Positions 7,308 through 12,088 of a stretch of DNA of 12,088 nucleotides are shown here, piece after piece (the stretch's first letter is position 1; the number at the start of each line of letters is the position of its first letter). The stretch lies in contig JAGPGI010000043.1 of the NCBI GenBank assembly GCA_018056045.1, forward strand, positions 1 through 12,088, given 5' to 3'. The position numbers and the translations under genes are program-made. The notes below the pieces were generated by a model. The model was not told where the DNA came from. It made no database searches and worked only from the letters and a program-made list of their open reading frames with translations. Origin of the DNA: Paracoccus sp. (in: a-proteobacteria). Lineage in GTDB: Bacteria; Pseudomonadota; Alphaproteobacteria; Rhodobacterales; Rhodobacteraceae.

Positions 7308-7661
7308 TCACGCCTCGGGGCGGGTCACGAGCCAGGCGCCGATGGCGGTGCAGGTCAGCGCCTGAACCGCGATGATGCGCGGGTCCAGCCCCAGCCAGAT
7401 GGCCCAGCCGACCCCCGCCGCCATGGCGGTGACCGACCAGATCTTGGCGCCGCGCCCGATCACGCCGCGCTTGCGCCAGGCGCGGATCGGTGGGCCGAAT
7501 TTCGGATTGCGCATAATTTTCGCCGCCAGCCGCGGCGACGAGCGGGTAAAGGCAAAGACCGCGACCAGCAGGAAGGGCACGGTCGGCACCACCGGCAGGA
7601 ACAGCCCGATGGCGCCCAGAATCGCCGCCACCCAGCCAAGGATCAACCAGAACAACTGCAT
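7308..7661 (-). CDS. DUF454/YbaN-family small inner-membrane protein
   Basis: This 117-residue protein has a hydrophobic N-terminal segment (about 4-38), interrupted by the family signature GLFLPVVPTVPFLLVA (19-34), then a basic cytoplasmic-type stretch (39-73) and a second hydrophobic region (about 74-112, probably two helices). It matches the DUF454 (YbaN) family, whose function is not established. The ATG at 7661 was chosen because the N-terminus then enters the membrane at once and lies four bases after the hemW stop; an in-frame ATG at 7694 would overlap hemW by 29 bases. The tight spacing makes it the last gene of the rph-rdgB-ridA-hemW run. The ribosome-binding site is weak. Confidence 0.85.
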   Translation of the reverse strand: MQLFWLILGWVAAILGAIGLFLPVVPTVPFLLVAVFAFTRSSPRLAAKIMRNPKFGPPIRAWRKRGVIGRGAKIWSVTAMAAGVGWAIWLGLDPRIIAVQALTCTAIGAWLVTRPEA

Positions 7662-7665
7662 CTTA

Positions 7666-8850
7666 CTAATCCACCAGCTCCCGCAGGATCGCATTCAGCA
7701 CCGGTCGTCCCGTCGCGGTCGCAGCCAGCCGCATCTGTGCCTGTGTAACCAGCCCCAGCCCGATCAGATCCGTCACGCGACCCTGCGGCAATTCCGTGCC
7801 ATGGGCAAGATAGCGCGCGACATCCATCCCCTCGGTCAGGCGCATGGACATCAGCAGATATTCCATCGCCCGGTCCGAAAGCGTCAGCACCTCGCGCAGG
7901 CTGTCGCCATTGCCGCGCCCCTCGACCGCCGCCAGCCATTCGCCGGGGGCGCGATGCGCCTCGGTCGCCCAGCGGCCATTCGGCAGGCTCAGCCGGCCAT
8001 GGGCACCCGGCCCCACGGCGGCCCAGTCGCCCTGCCGCCAATAGACCAGATTGTGGCGGCTTTCGGCGCCGGGCCGGGCGTGATTCGAGATCTCATAGGT
8101 GGGCATGCCGGCGGCCGCGCAGATCTCCTGCGTGTCCAGATACATGTCGGCGGACAGATCGTCATCGGGCAGCCCCTTGAGCCCGCCTTTCGCGTGGCGC
8201 GCGCCAAAGGCGGTGCCCGGCTCGATGGTCAGCTGATAGGCCGAAAGGTGATCGACGGCCATGGCCAGTGCCTCGGTCAGCTCGCGCCGCCAATGGGCGC
8301 GGTCCTGATCCTGACGGGCATAGATCAGGTCAAAGCTGACCCGCGTGAAACAATCCCGCGCAATGTCAAAGGCGGCGCGCCCCTCGGCCACGCTGTGCAT
8401 GCGGCCCAGCCGGCGCAGATCGTCGTCGTTCAGCGCCTGCATCCCCATCGAGACACGGTTGACGCCTGCATCGGCATAGGCGCGAAAGCGGCCCGTCTCG
8501 ACGCTGGTCGGATTGGCCTCAAGCGTGATTTCGATATCATTGGCAAAGGGCCATTGCGCCCGCGCCGCCTCGATCACGCCTGCGACGGTTTCGGGTGCCA
8601 TCAGGCTGGGCGTGCCGCCGCCGAAAAAGATGCTGTTCAGCACCCGGCCCGGCAGTTCCGCCCCCAGCCGGCCAATCTCGGCGCGATAGGCGGCCAGCCA
8701 GCGCGGCTGGTCGATACTCGCCGCGACATGGCTGTTGAAATCGCAATAGGGGCATTTCGCGGCGCAGAACGGCCAATGGACGTAAAGCGCGAATCCCCCT
8801 GCGCGCCAGTCATCGGTCAGGGCGGCGGTGGGGCTGGACTGGCTGGGCAT
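7666..8850 (-). CDS. hemW: HemW, radical-SAM haem chaperone
   Basis: This 394-residue protein belongs to the HemN-like radical-SAM group. The iron-sulfur motif is Cys29-x3-Cys33-x2-Cys36, followed by Asp-Phe (CAAKCPYCDF), the HemW pattern; true HemN has another cysteine there. GGGTPS at 77-82 binds SAM, and HNLVYW at 266-271 is the HNxxYW haem-binding motif of HemW. It is therefore expected to bind haem and insert it into target proteins and not to be coproporphyrinogen dehydrogenase, although such genes are often annotated as HemN. The C-terminal HemN domain is complete. Its ATG follows the ridA TAG with no gap, with AGGGAA just upstream, and the next gene begins four bases after its stop. 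Haem delivery could matter for cytochromes such as the nearby xoxG product, but c-type haem uses other routes, so no link is claimed. Confidence 0.95.
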   Translation of the reverse strand: MPSQSSPTAALTDDWRAGGFALYVHWPFCAAKCPYCDFNSHVAASIDQPRWLAAYRAEIGRLGAELPGRVLNSIFFGGGTPSLMAPETVAGVIEAARAQWPFANDIEITLEANPTSVETGRFRAYADAGVNRVSMGMQALNDDDLRRLGRMHSVAEGRAAFDIARDCFTRVSFDLIYARQDQDRAHWRRELTEALAMAVDHLSAYQLTIEPGTAFGARHAKGGLKGLPDDDLSADMYLDTQEICAAAGMPTYEISNHARPGAESRHNLVYWRQGDWAAVGPGAHGRLSLPNGRWATEAHRAPGEWLAAVEGRGNGDSLREVLTLSDRAMEYLLMSMRLTEGMDVARYLAHGTELPQGRVTDLIGLGLVTQAQMRLAATATGRPVLNAILRELVD

Positions 8851-9225
8851 CTATTCCCTGAATGCGGTGACTTCGATTTCGACCTTCATTTCGGGTCGGA
8901 TCAGGCCCGCGACAACCATCGTGGCCGCCGGTAACGCATCTTTCATCGCCGCGCCCAGAACCGGCGCGATCTCATCCAGCAGCGCCGGGTCGGTGATGGT
9001 GTATTGCACCCGCACGATATCCCCGGGCGCAAAGCCAGCATCCCTCAGCGTGGCGAAGATGGTGGAGAATGCGTTCCGGGCCTGATCAGCAGCGCTGTCG
9101 GGCATGATCATCGCCCCATAATCATAGCCCGTGGTGCCCGAGACAAAGCACCAAGGCCCCTTGACCACCGCCCGGCTGTAACCCAGCGCGGCTTCAAACG
9201 GAGATCCGGTCGAGATCCTACGCAA
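8851..9225 (-). CDS. RidA/YjgF-family protein lacking the catalytic arginine, TTG start
   Basis: This 124-residue protein has the compact RidA fold: VVKGPWCFVSGTTGYDYG at 20-37, ARNAFSTIFATL at 49-60, VRVQYTITDP at 71-80 and PEMKVEIEVTAF at 111-122. In canonical RidA an arginine follows Pro-Ala near position 105 and binds the carboxylate of imine substrates; here the segment reads LPAATMVVAG (98-107), with Ala101 at that site, so enamine/imine deaminase activity is doubtful. It probably belongs to one of the non-RidA Rid subfamilies of unknown role. I chose TTG at 9225 because GAGG lies six bases upstream and it gives the usual [11 protein letters not shown]-terminus; the frame runs on to 9300 but lies over rdgB. 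The gene overlaps the end of rdgB by 8 bases and abuts hemW directly. Confidence 0.85.
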   Translation of the reverse strand: MRRISTGSPFEAALGYSRAVVKGPWCFVSGTTGYDYGAMIMPDSAADQARNAFSTIFATLRDAGFAPGDIVRVQYTITDPALLDEIAPVLGAAMKDALPAATMVVAGLIRPEMKVEIEVTAFRE

Positions 9226-9823
9226 ATGCGGCCTCAAGCTTTTGAAAGGCGCGGGCACGATGGCTGATCGCGTTCTTTTGCGAGGGCTGCATTTCGGCAT
9301 AGGTCACATCATGGCCCTCGGGGACGAAGATCGGGTCATAGCCGTGACCCAGCGCCCCGCGCGGCGGCCAGACCAGATGGCCCGGCGCCACGCCCTCGAA
9401 GATTTCCTCGTGCCCGTCGGGCCACATCAGGATCAGCGTGGCGCGGAACTGGGCGGTGCGGGGCTCAGACGCGCCGCGCGCCTCCAGTTCAGACCAGGTG
9501 CGGGTCATGGCCTGCATGAAGTCACGGCCGTTCGGCGTTTCCGCCCAGTCGGCGGTATAGACGCCGGGCGCACCGTCCAGCCCGTCCACGGTGATGCCGC
9601 TGTCATCGGCCAGCACCGGCAGCCCGGTCGCCAGCATGGCGGCACGGGCCTTGATGCGGGCATTGCCGATAAAGCTGTCTTCGGTCTCGACCGGCTCGGG
9701 CAGGCCCATTTCACCGGCCGAGGTGACCTCGATCCCATGCGGGGCCATCATCGCGCGGATTTCCTCAAGCTTGCCGGCGTTATGCGTGGCGACCAGAAGA
9801 CGCTTTTCGGTCAGCTTCCTCAT
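9218..9823 (-). CDS. rdgB: RdgB/HAM1 non-canonical purine NTP pyrophosphatase
   Basis: This 201-residue enzyme hydrolyses dITP, ITP and XTP to monophosphates, keeping deaminated purines out of DNA and RNA. Motifs of the HAM1 family are THNAGK at 13-18 (nucleotide contact), [14 protein letters not shown] at 46-59, LADDSGI at 71-77 with the metal-binding acidic pair, GHGYDPIF at 159-166, and [11 protein letters not shown] at 182-192. The length is normal. The start at 9823 is the correct N-terminus ([15 protein letters not shown]); the open frame upstream to 10189 lies across rph in another frame. Its ATG overlaps the rph TGA stop as ATGA, so translation is probably coupled. RNase PH and RdgB genes are often neighbours in bacteria. 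Confidence 0.96.
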   Translation of the reverse strand: MRKLTEKRLLVATHNAGKLEEIRAMMAPHGIEVTSAGEMGLPEPVETEDSFIGNARIKARAAMLATGLPVLADDSGITVDGLDGAPGVYTADWAETPNGRDFMQAMTRTWSELEARGASEPRTAQFRATLILMWPDGHEEIFEGVAPGHLVWPPRGALGHGYDPIFVPEGHDVTYAEMQPSQKNAISHRARAFQKLEAAFA

Positions 9824-10533
9824 GCAATCGCTGCTTTCTGGGCGCGGACCAGTTCGGCGATGCCGACCTCGGACATGTCCAGCAACTGGTTCATCTCGGT
9901 CCGCGAGAAGGTCGCGCCCTCGGCCGACATCTGCACCTCGATCAGGCGGCCCGCACCTGTCATGATGAAATTGCCGTCGGTCCCGGCCTCGCTGTCCTCG
10001 GCATAGTCCAGATCCAGCACCGGCTGGCCGGCATAGATGCCGCAGGAGACCGCGGCGACGTGGTCCATGATCGGGTCGGTGGTGATGATCCCGGCTTTCA
10101 GCAGCTTGTTCACCGCCAGGCGCAGCGCGACCCAGCCGCCGGTGATCGAGGCGCAGCGGGTGCCGCCATCGGCCTGGATGACGTCGCAATCGACGACGAT
10201 CTGACGTTCGCCAAGCGCGCGGCGATCAACGCCGGCTCGCAGGGCGCGGCCGATCAGGCGCTGGATTTCCTGCGTGCGGCCCGATTGCTTGCCGGCAGCG
10301 GCCTCGCGCCGGTTGCGGGTGTTGGTGGCGCGGGGCAGCATGCCGTATTCCGCCGTCACCCAGCCCTGCCCCGAACCCTTCAGGAAGGGCGGCGCCTTTT
10401 CCTCGATCGAGGCAGTGCAAAGCACGCGCGTATCGCCGCAGGCGATCAGGCAAGAGCCCTCGGCATGCCGCATGACGCCTGTTTCGATTGAAATCGGGCG
10501 CATATCGCTTAAATTCCGGCCTGAGGGGCGCAT
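9820..10533 (-). CDS. rph: RNase PH, tRNA 3'-end trimming phosphorolytic exoribonuclease
   Basis: This 237-residue enzyme removes nucleotides after the CCA end of tRNA precursors using phosphate. Characteristic segments are MRPSGR at the N-terminus, HAEGSCLI (23-30), [11 protein letters not shown] (60-70), TRNRRE (72-77), [15 protein letters not shown] (85-99), [12 protein letters not shown] (115-126), and [12 protein letters not shown] (184-195). Arg86 and Arg126 fall at the positions quoted for phosphate-binding arginines in the family, and Asp180 and Asp186 are candidate metal ligands. Two ATGs are in tandem at 10536 and 10533; 10533 is preferred because AAAGGA lies seven bases before it against four for the other, and it gives the standard MRPSGR start. 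The gene begins the minus-strand run and diverges from hrcA. Confidence 0.96.
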   Translation of the reverse strand: MRPSGRNLSDMRPISIETGVMRHAEGSCLIACGDTRVLCTASIEEKAPPFLKGSGQGWVTAEYGMLPRATNTRNRREAAAGKQSGRTQEIQRLIGRALRAGVDRRALGERQIVVDCDVIQADGGTRCASITGGWVALRLAVNKLLKAGIITTDPIMDHVAAVSCGIYAGQPVLDLDYAEDSEAGTDGNFIMTGAGRLIEVQMSAEGATFSRTEMNQLLDMSEVGIAELVRAQKAAIA

Positions 10534-10618
10534 CATTCATTCCTTTCCGGGGTATTTGCAGTTCAAATACAGGTGCAAACCCCTTCTCCGCAACCCGAGA
10601 GTGCCCCACCTTCTGCCC
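10534..10618. promoter_or_regulatory. divergent rph/hrcA promoter region with palindrome
   Basis: The 85 bases between the two divergent genes must hold both promoters unless hrcA is transcribed from further upstream. GTATTTG (10552-10558) and CAAATAC (10564-10570) form a perfect 7-bp inverted repeat with a 5-base spacer. A wider imperfect symmetry pairs GGGGT...TTGCA (10549-10560) with TGCAA.CCCC (10574-10583). The rph ribosome-binding site is 10541-10546. No CIRCE element (TTAGCACTC-N9-GAGTGCTAA) is present. No clear sigma-70 or RpoH promoter could be assigned, and no ribosome-binding site is obvious before hrcA. Confidence 0.5.
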
Positions 10619-11671
10619 ATGCCCGACAACGCCCAGCTTTCCGATCTGAACGACCGCTCACGCGAGGTGTTTCGCCGCGTGGTCGAGGCCTATCTGGCGA
10701 CGGGTGAGCCGGTCGGCTCGCGCACCCTGACCCGCGACATGACCGAAAAGGTCAGCGCCGCCACCATTCGCAATGTCATGCAGGATCTGGAGCATCTGGG
10801 CCTGCTGGATCACCCGCATGTTTCGGCCGGGCGGATGCCGACCCAGCTGGGACTGCGGCTGTTCGTGGACGGGCTGATGGAGGCCGGGCCGGTTTCCGCC
10901 ACAGACCGCGAAATGATCGACGAGACGCTGGGCCGGGACAGCGGCGATACCGGCGCGATGATGGACCGGGTCAGCACGGCGCTCTCGGCGCTGACGCATG
11001 GCGCCTCGCTGGTCCTGATGCCCAAGCAAGAGGCGCCGCTGCGCCATATCGAATTCGTCAGCCTTGCCCCCGACCGCGTTCTGGTGGTGCTGGTCTTTGC
11101 CGATGGCCGGGTCGAGAATAGGGTCTTTACCCCGCCGCCCGGGCATACCGCCAGTTCGATGCGCGAGGCGGGGAATTTCCTGAACGCCATGGCCGAAGGA
11201 CGCACCCTGGCCGACCTGCGCGGGCGCATCAGCCATGAGGTCAGCGCCGCGCGCCGTCAACTCGACGATGTCGCGGCGGCTCTGATCGCCTCGGGTCTGG
11301 CGATGTGGGATGGCGAGGCCAATGACCGGCTGATCGTGCGCGGCCGCGCCAATCTGTTGGCGGACGAATTGGCCGATCTGGACCGCATCCGCACGCTGTT
11401 TGACGACCTTGAACGCAAGCGCGATATCGCGGAATTTCTGGAACTGACCGAGCAGGGCGAGGGAGTGCGGATCTTTATCGGGTCCGAGAACAAGCTTTTT
11501 TCACTTTCGGGTTCCTCTCTGGTGGTTTCACCCTATATGAATGCCGACCGAAAGATTGTAGGCGCGGTTGGCGTCATTGGTCCGACGCGGCTCAATTACG
11601 GGCGCATCGTGCCGATTGTCGATTACACCGCGCAGCTGGTCGGTCGGATGATTTCCGGCCGGAAAGGATGA
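10619..11671 (+). CDS. hrcA: HrcA heat-inducible transcription repressor
   Basis: This 350-residue DNA-binding repressor controls class I heat-shock genes, usually groESL, by binding CIRCE operators, and is kept active by GroEL. The N-terminal winged-helix domain spans about 8-85 (LSDLNDRSREVFRRVVEAY at 8-26, PVGSRTLT at 31-38, SAATIRNVMQDLEHLGLL at 46-63, SAGRMPTQLGLRLFVD at 69-84). The rest is the GAF-like and dimerisation part, ending VPIVDYTAQLVGRMI. The ATG at 10619 is the best fit to family N-termini; the frame is open far upstream but only as antisense to rph. A GTG at 10601 is a possible alternative, since no good ribosome-binding site precedes the ATG. grpE follows after four bases, the common alphaproteobacterial hrcA-grpE operon. 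No CIRCE is seen in front of it, so autoregulation is not supported. Confidence 0.96.
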   Translation: MPDNAQLSDLNDRSREVFRRVVEAYLATGEPVGSRTLTRDMTEKVSAATIRNVMQDLEHLGLLDHPHVSAGRMPTQLGLRLFVDGLMEAGPVSATDREMIDETLGRDSGDTGAMMDRVSTALSALTHGASLVLMPKQEAPLRHIEFVSLAPDRVLVVLVFADGRVENRVFTPPPGHTASSMREAGNFLNAMAEGRTLADLRGRISHEVSAARRQLDDVAAALIASGLAMWDGEANDRLIVRGRANLLADELADLDRIRTLFDDLERKRDIAEFLELTEQGEGVRIFIGSENKLFSLSGSSLVVSPYMNADRKIVGAVGVIGPTRLNYGRIVPIVDYTAQLVGRMISGRKG

Positions 11672-11675
11672 GGAC

Positions 11676-12088
11676 ATGACCAGGAATAACCCGAACGGCA
11701 GCCCGCTGGACGACGAGGAATTTGATCCGCTGGCCGACGATGCCCCCTCGCCCGAAATCGAGGCGATCATCGCCGAACGGGATGAATATCGCGACCGCTT
11801 CATGCGCGCGCTGGCCGATGCCGAGAATGCCCGCAAGCGCGCCGACAAGGATCGCCGCGACGCCGAGCAATATGGTGGCTCGCGTCTGGCCCGCGATCTG
11901 CTGCCGGTCTATGACGCGCTGAGCCGGGCGCTGGACAGTGCCGGCGACGACCAGCGCGCGGCGGCGGCGGCCCTGATCGAGGGGGTCGAACTGACCCTGC
12001 GCGAGCTGAAAAACGTCTTTGCCAAGCACGGCATCACCGTCATCACCCCGGAACTGGGCGAAAAATTCGACCCCCAGCGCCATGAGGC
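11676..12088 (+). CDS. grpE: GrpE nucleotide exchange factor, partial (C-terminus off the right edge)
   Basis: The frame starts with ATG at 11676, four bases after the hrcA stop, with AAGGA about nine bases upstream, and stays open for 137 codons to the window end. GrpE is the nucleotide exchange factor of DnaK. The acidic N-terminal tail (about 1-28) is followed by the long helix that dimerises as a coiled coil (about 29-75), with the family motif ADAENARKRADKDR at 47-60, and then the helical bundle (LARDLLPVYDALSRAL at 71-86). The start of the C-terminal signature, GEKFDPQRHE at 128-137, sits at the window edge. The remaining beta domain lies outside the window. Confidence 0.96.
   Translation, partial: MTRNNPNGSPLDDEEFDPLADDAPSPEIEAIIAERDEYRDRFMRALADAENARKRADKDRRDAEQYGGSRLARDLLPVYDALSRALDSAGDDQRAAAAALIEGVELTLRELKNVFAKHGITVITPELGEKFDPQRHE

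Noticed and set aside
7372..8934. A 520-codon open frame on the plus strand opposite the DUF454 gene and hemW
   Set aside because: It crosses two well-supported genes and their boundary, has antisense-type composition, and has no recognisable domain.
9824..10189. An upstream extension of rdgB
   Set aside because: It overlaps rph in another frame and the normal RdgB N-terminus begins at 9823.
10590..10604. A possible half CIRCE site (GAGTGC) before hrcA
   Set aside because: The matching left half TTAGCACTC is absent at the required 9-base spacing, so this is a chance hexamer.

Overview
The window looks like a chromosomal segment of a high-GC alphaproteobacterium of the Rhodobacterales, most likely Paracoccus or a close relative. 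This is inferred from three things: the adjacency of XoxF, a c553i-type cytochrome and XoxJ with the glutathione-dependent formaldehyde genes; the close agreement in length and cysteine positions with the Paracoccus denitrificans Gfa protein as I remember it; and the alphaproteobacterial order hrcA-grpE diverging from rph-rdgB. No database search was possible, so the genus is a judgement. No mobile element, RNA gene, CRISPR array or pseudogene is visible. Coding is dense and the longest non-coding gap is about 183 bases.

Reading along the minus strand from right to left there are two blocks. The first is a housekeeping run starting near 10533: rph (RNase PH), rdgB (dITP/XTP pyrophosphatase), a RidA-family protein, hemW (haem chaperone, radical-SAM family) and a small DUF454/YbaN membrane protein. 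These genes overlap or nearly touch, so they probably form one operon. On the plus strand, diverging from rph, are hrcA (heat-shock repressor) and grpE (cut by the right edge).

The second block, also minus strand, is a one-carbon oxidation island: gfa, flhA (S-(hydroxymethyl)glutathione dehydrogenase), an unusual ClpP-type protease with a run of nine aspartates, a GNAT acetyltransferase, fghA (S-formylglutathione hydrolase), xoxF (lanthanide-type PQQ methanol dehydrogenase), xoxG (its cytochrome c) and xoxJ (periplasmic binding protein, cut by the left edge). Together these can take methanol to formaldehyde in the periplasm, pass electrons to a c-type cytochrome, and convert formaldehyde with glutathione to formate in the cytoplasm.

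The biochemistry is of known types. The less explained parts are regulatory and contextual: a strong hairpin between xoxF and xoxG, a nested inverted repeat in front of xoxF, an exact 8-bp direct repeat in front of gfa, paired hairpins between flhA and clpP, a palindrome between rph and hrcA where no CIRCE element is seen, the poly-Asp ClpP and GNAT pair set tightly inside the formaldehyde genes, and a RidA homologue lacking the family's catalytic arginine. I do not see convincing evidence for a wholly new system.
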